Shown: positions 7,404 through 16,900 of the stretch, piece by piece
Position numbering within the stretch: position 1 is the first letter of the stretch
Layout: each line of letters starts with the position of its first letter
Origin: an uncultured Collinsella sp.
GTDB lineage: Bacteria; Actinomycetota; Coriobacteriia; Coriobacteriales; Coriobacteriaceae
Direction of reading: 5' to 3'
DNA: 38,674 nt
Assembly (NCBI GenBank): GCA_900542325.1
Contig: UQMY01000025.1
Coordinates: forward strand, 1 to 38,674
Notes under the pieces: model-generated
Databases searched by the model: none
The model's input: only the letters and a program-made list of their open reading frames with translations
What the model was told of the DNA's origin: nothing
Position numbers and translations under genes: made by a program

Positions 7404-8633
7404 ATGGATCGAAACGAACTCGACCCCAGCGTCCCCAGCGCCACGGAGGTCAAGAAGATCCCCCTCATCATTAAGGTGTACGCCGTCCTGTGCATCCTTT
7501 CCGGCGTGGGCACGCTCCCGTCGGTCGCTGCCTTTATGTGGCAGGTCATCACGGCACTTGTTAACGGCAACGCCACCGAAAAGCTCGGCGACAACACGCT
7601 CGTCGCAGTCGGCCTTATCGTCGCCGGCATCATGCTCTCTGCGGCAAGTGCCGTCATCCTAATCATCTTTGGCCTGGACCTTATCAAAAACCAGCGCCGC
7701 AACGCCGCCCGCCTGTCCTACATCCTTATTGCATTCACCGTCGTCGAGCTTTTGGTCGACGTGATGCTCCAGGGCATCGGGCCCTTCCTGCTGCGTCCCG
7801 CGATCCAGCTCGGCATCCTTGTTGCACTTTCGGCAACCGTCGACCCCACGCTGCGTCAGGAGCGCGAACTGCAGCGCCGCCTGCAGGAGATGCTCGACCG
7901 CGACGCTGCCGCCGAGGGCATGCTCGGCCGCGATGAAACCGGCGAGGGCTACATCAAGCTCAACTACTTCAACCTGTTCTGGGTGTTCTTTGTCTGCTGC
8001 ATACTCGGCCTGATCGCCGAGGACATCTGGCACATGACGGTCGACGACCCGGGCGTCTATCAGAACCGCGCCGGCATGCTGTTTGGCCCCTTCAGCCCCA
8101 TCTACGGATTTGGCGCCGTGCTCATGACCATGGTGCTTAACCGCTTCTACAAAAAGAACCCCATCATCATTTTCCTGGTGAGCGCCCTGCTCGGCGCCAG
8201 CTTTGAGGTGTTCGTGGGCTGGTTTATGCAGACCGCGTTTGGCGTGGTCTCGTGGAGCTACTCGCACATAACGCTGTTCGGTTTGCCCGATCCGCTCGTG
8301 GTCCTCACGGGCGGACGCACCTGCACGGGCTTCGCCTGCCTGTGGGGCCTGGGCGGCCTCATCTGGATCAAGCTGCTGCTGCCGAGGCTGCTTAAGCTTA
8401 TCAACAAGATCCCCTGGAAGAGCCGCTACTCGGCCACCGTCATCTTTACCGTTATCATGCTGGTCGACGGCGTCATGACGCTGCAGTCGCTCGACTACTG
8501 GTACCAGCGCGTTAACGGCACGGAGCCGGACATTCCCGTCGCACAGTTCTACGGAGAGCACTTCGATAACGAGTACATGGAAAACCGCTTCCAGAGCATG
8601 ACCATGAGCCCCAAGGATGCGACGCGCGTGTAG
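7404..8633 (+). CDS. Multi-pass membrane protein, putative ABC transporter permease (PF06541-like)
   Basis: A 409-residue membrane protein. The N-terminal half (about 20-155) has four hydrophobic helices. A charged linker follows (about 155-190), and the C-terminal half carries more helices with GMLFGPFSPIYGFGAVL, FEVFVGWFMQ and a closing HITLFG/TGGRTCTGFACLWG region. The GPFSPIYGFGA stretch is the hallmark of the CmpB-like family annotated as putative ABC transporter permease. No ATPase gene is adjacent, so a transport role is unproven. It is the only long plus-strand gene on the left of the window, divergent from purF. AGAAAGG precedes the ATG. Confidence 0.75.
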   Translation: MDRNELDPSVPSATEVKKIPLIIKVYAVLCILSGVGTLPSVAAFMWQVITALVNGNATEKLGDNTLVAVGLIVAGIMLSAASAVILIIFGLDLIKNQRRNAARLSYILIAFTVVELLVDVMLQGIGPFLLRPAIQLGILVALSATVDPTLRQERELQRRLQEMLDRDAAAEGMLGRDETGEGYIKLNYFNLFWVFFVCCILGLIAEDIWHMTVDDPGVYQNRAGMLFGPFSPIYGFGAVLMTMVLNRFYKKNPIIIFLVSALLGASFEVFVGWFMQTAFGVVSWSYSHITLFGLPDPLVVLTGGRTCTGFACLWGLGGLIWIKLLLPRLLKLINKIPWKSRYSATVIFTVIMLVDGVMTLQSLDYWYQRVNGTEPDIPVAQFYGEHFDNEYMENRFQSMTMSPKDATRV

Positions 8634-8654
8634 CGCCCACCGCGCCCAAAACGC

Positions 8655-8694
8655 AAAATGCCCGCCGGTATCACACGTACCGGTGGGCATTTTT
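8655..8694. terminator. Bidirectional terminator between convergent genes
   Basis: A 16-bp stem (8655-8670 with 8678-8693, one G-T pair) on the core ATGCCCGCCGGTA has T5 on its plus-strand exit and TTTTGCGTTTT on its minus-strand exit. It serves the membrane protein on the plus strand and the MoaE-like gene on the minus strand. Confidence 0.9.
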
Positions 8695-8723
8695 ATAAAC
8701 GATCCTTCTATCGACGCAAGCCT

Positions 8724-9140
8724 CTACGCCTCGCGCTCGACCTCACTCACGCATTCGTTCTTAATGGTGCCAACGAGCGCCTGCAGCGCATCGACCACGT
8801 GTGGGCGAATGTCCCCGCCGATGAGCACGAGCATGATGTCGTCACCTACGGCAAGCTCGCCGCTTGCCAGCCACACACGCACATAGCCGATACCCGGCAT
8901 CGCACGCGTCGCCTCGATAGCAGCCTGCACCTTCTGAGCATCGAAGCCAAACACCATGCCGCCCACCTTATGCCCAGGCGCCACGCCATCTGTCTCGACC
9001 CCACGCACCTCGGACTTAGGCGTCGCACGCACCACGCCGCTGTGTGTCAGGTACATACCGCACGCAGGAGCCGACGAATCGGCCTTGGCCTCGCGCAGCC
9101 AAGCATCAACCGAAGGCATCGATTTGCCACTTTCAAGCAT
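8724..9140 (-). CDS. MoaE-like protein (molybdopterin synthase large-subunit family)
   Basis: A 138-residue soluble protein. Its C-terminal half, with YVRVWLASGELAVGDDIMLVLIGGDIRPHVVDAL and a final IKNECVSEVE, follows the MoaE pattern of a Gly-Leu turn, a beta strand, an H/R-containing loop, a helix and a terminal Lys-Glu segment. MoaE carries out sulphur transfer in molybdenum cofactor synthesis. Key MoaE lysines are not obvious here and no other moa gene is near, so this may be a diverged relative. Two adjacent ATG codons (9143 and 9140) follow GGGAGA; 9140 has the better spacing. It follows the sortase gene on the same strand. Confidence 0.55.
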   Translation of the reverse strand: MLESGKSMPSVDAWLREAKADSSAPACGMYLTHSGVVRATPKSEVRGVETDGVAPGHKVGGMVFGFDAQKVQAAIEATRAMPGIGYVRVWLASGELAVGDDIMLVLIGGDIRPHVVDALQALVGTIKNECVSEVEREA

Positions 9141-9163
9141 CATTTCTCCCTTTTACCGTCGTC

Positions 9164-9199
9164 GAGTAGCTCATTTGGGACGGGGCTTTTTAGCTACTC
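9164..9199. repeat. Intergenic hairpin between the MoaE-like gene and srtB
   Basis: GAGTAGCT (9164-9171) pairs perfectly with AGCTACTC (9192-9199) around a 20-nt loop. On the minus strand it follows the srtB stop within 10 nt but lacks a T tract at the exit. It could be a dispersed palindrome or a processing stem. Confidence 0.45.
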
Positions 9200-9208
9200 T
9201 TGAACAAC

Positions 9209-10207
9209 TTATTCCTCGACCGGCGTGAGCACCATGACGGCGCGCGTATTGCTAAATGACAGCGAGCGGCAGGTCACAAGCGTTACGACCTTCGTTGCCG
9301 AAGCGGCGCGGTCGCCTGCGTCGCTCGCCACGGCAGAGGCACCGGCAAGCATCTCGGACAGGTAATTCTTCAGTCCGTCATCGCCCTCAAAGTTGGGCGT
9401 GCGCGCCTTGGCATACGTGTCCTCGACCACCTTGGTCGCCAGTGGGCGCAACTTATACGTCGTATCGCGCGTAATGTAGTACACGTATTCTATGCTGTCG
9501 AACGTCGCCTGATCGGTCGTACCCGAAATCACGTTGAACATCGAACCGTCGTTCATGTGATGACCGTAAATCGTGGTCTGCTGATCCACCATGCCCGGCG
9601 CGGTGTCGTCGCTATCCAAGAAGATGGCTCCCGAGGCATTGGCGGTGCCGTCGAACAGCGTGTTGAGGTACTTGGAGTTGTTGTTGGTCTGTACCACGGG
9701 GTAGTTGATGTTGGTGCCGGGCGCGTAAATCCAACCCACAACCTCGGGATTTGTCTGGGCAAGCGCGTTGAAGTCGATAATCGGCACGCCGCTGGCGTCC
9801 TTGTCGCTCACATATTGCTTTTCGATCTTTTGATACGACTCGCTCGCCTGCTTGTAGCCAATCTGCGCGTTGATAAAGATGGCGGCCGCAGCAACGATCA
9901 GGCCAATGCCGATGATGATGAGCAGAATGGGAATGACGGAGCGGCGCTTTTTGCGCGGCGGCTCGGTATAGCTCGATGGCGCGGTATGCGCCGAAGAGCG
10001 AGGTGACTTCTTGGTTGTACTGTATGACGAAGGGCGATATGCAGCAGGTGTATCCTGGCGGCGATGCTTTGCCGGCGTCACGGGGCGTGGCGCGCGCGGC
10101 TGCTGAGGAGAGGATGTCCGACCCTGTTGCAGCGCGCGGGCTGCTCCCGACTTGGCTGGATCGGGAATCTGAGAAGCCGAAAAACGCTTTCCCTGATAGT
10201 CGGACAT
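9209..10207 (-). CDS. srtB: Class B sortase
   Basis: A 332-residue transpeptidase. Residues 1-90 are a long polar, Ser/Pro/Arg-rich cytoplasmic tail, 91-113 a membrane segment, and about 140-332 the catalytic domain. The catalytic triad is visible: H216 in TTIYGHHMND, C313 in TLVTCRS and R322 in NTRAVMV. The length and the large helical insert between His and Cys fit class B. Sortases cut a sorting motif in surface proteins and attach them to the wall. The only candidate substrate in the window is the GH31 protein with IPNTG, two genes away. A good site, AAGGAGAG, precedes the ATG, 36 nt downstream of purE, so co-transcription with purE is likely. Confidence 0.9.
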   Translation of the reverse strand: MSDYQGKRFSASQIPDPAKSGAARALQQGRTSSPQQPRAPRPVTPAKHRRQDTPAAYRPSSYSTTKKSPRSSAHTAPSSYTEPPRKKRRSVIPILLIIIGIGLIVAAAAIFINAQIGYKQASESYQKIEKQYVSDKDASGVPIIDFNALAQTNPEVVGWIYAPGTNINYPVVQTNNNSKYLNTLFDGTANASGAIFLDSDDTAPGMVDQQTTIYGHHMNDGSMFNVISGTTDQATFDSIEYVYYITRDTTYKLRPLATKVVEDTYAKARTPNFEGDDGLKNYLSEMLAGASAVASDAGDRAASATKVVTLVTCRSLSFSNTRAVMVLTPVEE

Positions 10208-10243
10208 GGCTCTCCTTATGCTGCAAATGGACTGGCGGAGCGC

Positions 10244-10708
10244 TTAGGCGTCAGCCATCTCCTGCTTCATCTTCTCGATAACCTTGCGGTACTCGGGGTC
10301 GCATGCGCCCAGAATCTGCGTGGCGTAAATGGCAGCGTTCTTGGCACCGTTGATGGCCACACAGGCAACGGGCACGCCCGAAGGCATCTGCACCATCGAC
10401 AGCAGCGAGTCCATACCACCCAGATCGCTCGTCTTCATAGGCACGCCGATGACCGGCAGCGGCGTAAAGGCCGCCACGACGCCGCCCAGGTGAGCAGCCT
10501 TGCCGGCAGCAGCGATAATCACCTTGATGCCGCGGTCAGCAGCAGTCGAGGCCCACTCATGGACCTTCGCCGGCGTACGGTGCGCGCTTGCAATCACGAG
10601 CTCATAGGGCACGCCTAGCGCCTCGAGCTCAGCGGTGCAACCTTCCATAACGCCCAGATCGGACTTGGAGCCCATGATGATCCCGACAACCGGCTTCTGA
10701 TCTGCCAT
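10244..10708 (-). CDS. purE: N5-carboxyaminoimidazole ribonucleotide mutase
   Basis: Class I PurE rearranges N5-CAIR to CAIR in IMP synthesis. The 154-residue protein has the phosphate-binding GSKSD (13-17), the catalytic ASAHRTP (H43) and the AAAGKAAHLGGVVA and VAINGAKNAAI segments. The start is the ATG at 10708 after AGGAGG; a TTG six bases upstream is in frame but less likely. Class I enzymes normally work with PurK, which is not in the window. It is separated from the other purine genes and followed by srtB on the same strand. Confidence 0.95.
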   Translation of the reverse strand: MADQKPVVGIIMGSKSDLGVMEGCTAELEALGVPYELVIASAHRTPAKVHEWASTAADRGIKVIIAAAGKAAHLGGVVAAFTPLPVIGVPMKTSDLGGMDSLLSMVQMPSGVPVACVAINGAKNAAIYATQILGACDPEYRKVIEKMKQEMADA

Positions 10709-10774
10709 AAACAAAGACCTCCTGTTGAGAGCGGTGACGCGGCGAATCCGCGACCCTTAACTGCAAATAATTCA

Positions 10775-10803
10775 AGTATAGCCGCCGATGCTGATGTGTT
10801 CGG
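10775..10803 (-). promoter_or_regulatory. Candidate purE promoter
   Basis: On the minus strand the -10 hexamer TATACT (complement of 10775-10780) lies 67 nt before the purE start. The -35 region 17 nt upstream (CCGAAC) is poor, so an activator or an alternative spacing is possible. Confidence 0.35.
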
Positions 10804-10863
10804 CGGGAGACGGAACGCTTTGCGAGATTAAGGCCGAAGGGCCGGAGCTTTCCGCCTACATTC

Positions 10864-10907
10864 AAAAAGCGTGCCCACCGTCCTTGGATGGGACGGCGGG
10901 CACGCTT
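10864..10907 (-). terminator. Rho-independent terminator of the GH31 gene
   Basis: A 17-bp stem with one mismatch (10867-10883 with 10891-10907, core GCGTGCCC) follows the GH31 stop codon by 18 nt. On the minus strand it exits into TTTTTGAATG. Confidence 0.92.
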
Positions 10908-10925
10908 GCTTAGCTGTTGCTGGGG

Positions 10926-13900
10926 CTACTTAGCCTTGCTGCGACGATGGAAGAAAGCGCCGATCGCGGCGATGATGGCGCCAAGACCACCGACGGTCGC
11001 GACGGTCGCCGCCGTCTGGTCTCCGGTATTGGGAATCGCCGAACCGTTCTTCTTGCTGCCCTGGGCCTTGTCGCTTGCGGGCTTGCCCGCCTGGTTGCCG
11101 CCGTTCGAGCCATTGCCGGAACCCTGGTTGCCCGAGCCGCCCTGATTGCCGGAATCGGCATCCTTGAGGCTCTCAATAGCCAGCTTGAGCTGGTCATAGG
11201 CCGCCTGGAGCTGGGTGTCGGAAGCATTCTCATCACCCAAGACGTCCTCGGCGTAGGTAATGGCATCCGTCAGGGCCTTGACAGACTCGGCCGTCTTGCC
11301 CCTGGTGTCAGTCTCCTTCGCCTGCTTGACCAGGGCCTTGAGCTGCTTCTTAGTCGGATTCTCGACCGGGGCCACCGGGGTCTTCTCGAGCGCGCCGCGG
11401 GCGCTCTCGAGCGCCCTGAGCGCCTGGTCGACCTCGTACTGCGTGGCGTTCTCGTCGCTCAAGATGGCGCGGGCGCTCGCCAGGGCGTTCTCGAGCGCCG
11501 TCCAGGAGGCCTCGGTGTAGTCACCGGCCTTGAGGTCGCCGGCAGCAACCTCGGCATCAACCTTTTCGATCGCGGTAGCGAGATCATCCTTCGCCACCGG
11601 ATCGGGGACGGCCGTACCGTAGAACTTGAGCTCCGCCATGCTGCAGTAGGCATCAACGTTGCCACCGCCGGCGTGAATCACCTTGACGGTCACGTAGCGA
11701 CCGCGCGCGGCGCCAAAGCTCATCTGTTTCCAGTCGCCACGGTCGGTGAGCACGCGGCCGTCGTTGTCGAAGGCGAACGTACCCATCGACGCGGCGGTGC
11801 CCATCTCATAACCGTCGGCAGTGTCGGAGACCAGTATCTCGGCCTCGAAGATATCGCCGTTAGTGCCGCCGTCCTGGCGCGGCAGGAATGTAACGTCGGT
11901 GAGATCGTAGTCGCGGCCTAGGTCGACACTCAGATACTGGGGCATACCGGTCCCATGGGCCCAGTCGCTGTGCCAAAGCGTCCGCTCGTCGCCGTCGAGA
12001 GCGTTGACGGCGTTGCTGCCCTCGTAGTCGGCCTCACTCGAGAAGCCGGCCACGTTGACGTTCTTGCGGTTCTCGGGCGTGTTGATGAGAATCTTCTCAT
12101 CGACAGGGCGCATCTTGAGGCCGTCGATTGCCTTCTCGATCTTGGCTGTGGCGTCTGCGACATCCTTCTTGCTATAGCTGCCTTGGCCGCCGTCGAGGAG
12201 CTTCTGAGCCGCCTCGACCGCAGTGGTGAGAGCTGCATAGGAATCCTTAGTGTAGACGGACTCGCTGTAGCCCGCGGCCTTGGAAAGCGCTGCCACGAGC
12301 GCAGAGGTATCGACACCAGCCTTGACCTCGACCTCATAGGATGCGGTCTTGGAGGGGTCGAGTACCGACGCCACCGTGATCTTTGCCTTGCCGGCCTTGT
12401 TGGCACGCAGGTAGTAGCTCACGCTATCGCCAGCCTGAACAGCGGAGACGCTTACCACAGAGGGATCGGAGCTCTCGACCGTCACATAGGGGTAGCCGGC
12501 GCTCTCAGGCGTGGCCTTGGCGTCGACGAGCGTAACGTCGCCTTCAAAGAACTCGGTCTGGTTCTTGCCTAGCTCGACACCCTCGATGGCCTCGACACCC
12601 TGCGTGTAGTTGAAGTTGACCTCACGCAGTGTGAGCATCTGGTCACCCGATGCCTCAAGCGGCGTGACCTCGACCTTGGTCGCCTTCTTGCCCTTGTTCT
12701 CGGCAGAGAGGCCAAAGGCGTAGCGAGCCCGGAAGGAATCGTACTCCCCGCCCGCAAACTCTTGGGTCGAGCCATCCTCGAACGTCACGACAGCCTTGAT
12801 CTTCTGCACGGTTCCGTTGCCACCGTTGCGGTTAACGACCTCGACACTATCGAGTTTCGACGGCGTCTTAAATGCGAATGTCATCGTGGTGGGAAGCTTC
12901 ACGTAACTCGGAAGCTTACCCTCGCTGTCCCAGTTGCTGGCCCAGTTCCATAGGAACTCAAAGCCGTTGTCGCCCTCGTTATTATCGAACAGCGCGTTAT
13001 AGCTCTTCTGCTGGATAAGTTTCTCGACGTTGGTCCCGTCGTCGGTCGTGAGCTCATCGTTGGTCATCGTGATGTTGAAGGCATCCTGACCGTACTCGGC
13101 GACCGTTGGCTGAGGAACATCCGGCATCGTCACCGTGCCGTCGCTCGCAAACTCAAGTGCGTCGCATGCCGGACCGATGAGCCAAGATGTCGAGGGCAGT
13201 TCGACCTTGCCGGCGGTCTTGGCCTTGAGCTTGAAACTCGCCACCGCGCCGGTACCGTTGTAGAGCTTGCCATCGCCGCGGTTGGCAAAGGCGAGATTGA
13301 TAGTCTGCGTTCTGTCCGCGAACTGGACCTTCTCGCGAGACAGGTTCTCCATGCCGGCAGTCGAGCCGTCCTGCGCGATGCTCTCGGACACAAACTCGAA
13401 CTGGTCGCTCTTGAAGTTGACGAGAGCGCCCAGGGCGTTGACGTTCTTGGCGTCGGCCGCATAGACATCAACGGTGATCTCATCACCGGCCTCGACCTCG
13501 GTCTTGCTCGGAATCACCGCGAGCGAACCTGCGACCTTGCCCTTTTGTTTAGTGCCGCCGTCAAGACCCGCCATGGTGAACGAGTAATCGTAGACGTCGT
13601 AAACGCCGTTATCGTTGAGGTCGGCGAAGTGGTCGCGGATCTGCGAACCGAACGTCGGGGTATCGGGCTCGCGATTCTCGAGGCCCAGATAGTTCTTCAT
13701 GTTGGAGTAGTCTCCGTCGGAGATCGTGGCCTTGTTGAGGTTGGAGCCCACGGCGAAGCCATCCGTGCCGTCGGTCTTGTAGATGGCAATCTCGGACGCG
13801 GAGAAGAAATTGCCGACCGAGGCGAGCGGTGTCATGCGCACGTAACGGGCGGCCACGGTGCCGTCAAACGCTACCGTCTTACAATCAGCGGAACGTGCCC

Positions 13901-16900
13901 AATCGACCTCCTGGCTCGTCCAGTGGACGCCATCGAGACTCGTCTCAACACGCATCTTGGTCACAGTGCCGTTGCCGGCGTCATCGCGCGGATAGTACTC
14001 GAGCTTATCGAGCTTGTAAGCGCGTCCATAGTCAACGGTAAGCGCCTTGCCCAGATCGTTGCCACCGGAGTGGAAACCGCCGTCGCCCGACTGGAACTCA
14101 TGGTCGAAGGCGAGCTCGGCCTTATGGCTGCCGTAAAGTGAGCCCTCCCAGGTGATTTCCTCGGCGTCGGGGACGTTCCGCCACGGATCGAGTGCGGAGT
14201 TCGCCTCGAGCACATCGCTCCAGGCGGAGTAACCTTCGGCGTTGCGCGAACGAATCTGGTAGGTGTGCTTGCTATTGTAGGCGAGGTCGGTGTGCGTGAA
14301 CTCGGCCGCATCACCCACGGCAAACACAGTGCCGTCGACCTTAAGGTCGTAGGAGGTAGCACCATCGACCTTTCCCCAGGTGAGCTTGATGCTCGTTGGG
14401 GTCGTGACGTCCTCGGGGGCAGCAAGGTTCGTAGGTGCGGAGAGGTTCTCGTTGAGGCGATCGGCTGTGAGCGTGGCGTCGGCGTTCACGAAACCGCCCA
14501 GCTCAAGCGTCTGCGCCGCTGCAGCAACATCGGTCTTCGCGAACTTGACGTAGACCTTGGGGTTCGTGGTGATCTTGGTGTTGTTGAAGCTCTCGCCCTG
14601 CTCGGCCTCGGTGCCGTCCGCATCGCTGCCGTAGTGGTTGAGGTTGGGGGTCTTGCTGTAGAAGTAGACCGCCTGGCCGGCCTCGGGGGTCATGGTGTCA
14701 AAGGCCTCCTGCGAGTCGACCTTAACCACGTTGAGCGCGGATCCGCCGTTCTTGGCGACGACGCTCATGGGCTCGGCGGACACGTTGGCCACGAAGGTCG
14801 TGGTGCGGTTGGAATCGTAGCCGTTGTAGCCGCCCTGCGAGGCCTCGGCGGTAAAGGTCGCGGTGCCGCCTGCGGCCTTGGAGCTGTAGACGGTGCTTAC
14901 ATGCTCACCGTAGGAGATATTGTCGATCGTGCCGTAGGAATCGTCCTCAGTCGTGTTGTTCTCGATGGAGGAGCCGTCGTCCTCGTACTGCGTAAAGGTG
15001 CCGTCGCCCTCGGTGGCGAAGAACTCGACGATACGCTGGCTACGGTCGGTACCCTTGGTGTTGGTGTCGCTCACGGCCTCGGGGTTGTTGTTCTCGGCGT
15101 ACATCGGCACGATAGCGTTGGCCTTCACAAACAGCGGCAGCTTCCAAAGCGGAGCCTCGTAATTGTTGAGAACCTGGCCGCCGCGATACTGCTTACCCGA
15201 GAAGTAGTCGATCCAGATGGTGGGATCCTCCTCGGTGCCGTAGTTGGGGAGGTAAATCCCATTGCGAATGTCGTTGCCGTTCTCATCTGCCTGGGTATCC
15301 TGATACACCGGTGCCACTAGGAAGTTCTCACCGAACATATACTGGTACTGCGTCGAAGTGCTTGCGGCGTACTCGGAGTTGTCAGAAAGCAGCATGGCGC
15401 GGATCATGGGCAGGCCGGCATCGCCGTTACCCGTGTCGATGTTGGCCGCCGAGGCCGCGCTCGTGTAGATATAGGGCATGAGCTGCGCCTTGAGCTTGAG
15501 GTAGAAGCGCGAGATGCCTGTGTAGGGATCGCCGTGCGTCATGGGCGATTTGCGGTAGGTGCCCCAACCGTCCATGTCGAGCATAGAGGGCGTGAACGTC
15601 TTCCACTGGTAGTCACGCGCAGAGATGATGGGGTCGCCGCCAAAGATGCCATCCATGTCGGAGCCGATGTTGGGGTTGCCCGAAAGACTCTGACCGATAT
15701 ACGTGGGGATATGGAAGCGAATGTACTCCCAGTTACCGCCATACTGGTCGCCGGTCCAAATGCCGCCAAAGCGCTGCGTGCCGGCCCAGCCATCGAGCGT
15801 GATGATGTTGGGGCGCTTGTTGGCGCCGGTCGTCACCGTGTCATAAGCTGTCTTGATGCCATTAAGACCAAAGGAGTAGCCAGATCCAACCCAGGCGACG
15901 TCGGTCTTAAGGGTAGAGATGCCTCCCGTCTTGACCTCGGCGTCGAAGTCGCGAAGCAGGTGCCACGGGGTCTCGGAGTTGCTGTCGGGCTCAAGGTTGG
16001 ACTGGGTCCACAAGCCCGTGCTCACACCCTTGGAGTTGGCATACTCGGTGAACTTCTTAAGGTTGTCGACATTGGCACGCACAGCGTTAAGACGGTCAGC
16101 CGAGCTCGTTCCGTCGGAGTTGACGCCGCCGGTCTTGTAGTAACCGTTCTGGCCATAGCCGGCGCCGTAGCCGTCGTTCGGCAGGAACCAACCGAGCGGC
16201 ATGTCGTTGTCCTCGTAGTCATCGATAACCTGCCGAGCAGAGAACTGGCGGTCGAAATCGGTCGCTTTCATGTTCTCGGTATCAACCGAAGGGCCCTCAC
16301 CGTTGAGCGTCTCGGCCGCAAGTGTGCCGTCGAGCTTGTAGCCCGTCGACATGCCAGACTCGTACTTAACGTCGCCCTTCTCGCTCGAGGACTTGCTGCC
16401 CTTGGTCTCCCACTTCTTTTGACCCGAGGTCGTTGACCAGCCATCACGGTTATAGGCATTAAGATGACCAAGGTAGAACCCGTACTCGGGCAGCAGTACC
16501 GGGTTACCGGTCACCTTGTAGTAGTCCTGCAGCATCTCGGTTGCCACGTTCGAAGCGCCCTCGTTGGTCGCCACGAAGTAGTAGGCATCAAACTCATTCT
16601 CGCTGTGCAAAGTCGTGACCGTCGATGAGTCCGTGGAACCGAAGTCGTAGGAACCCTCTGCAAACGTGTTTCGGAGTACGCCGTAGCCGTCACTCGTCCA
16701 ATAAAACGGGTTGGGCGAGGCAACGCCGCCATCAGTCCAGTTGTTCGTGTTGGAGATGGCGATGGTCTGGTTGGTGTGCAGGAAGCGTCCGTTCTGGGTG
16801 CCGCCGCCAAAGAAGTTCTCGGACTTCTCCTTGGCGAGCGTCTGGACGGTACCCTTCTTATCAAGGTCGAGGGACGCGGACTCGGAAACCACGACACGGT

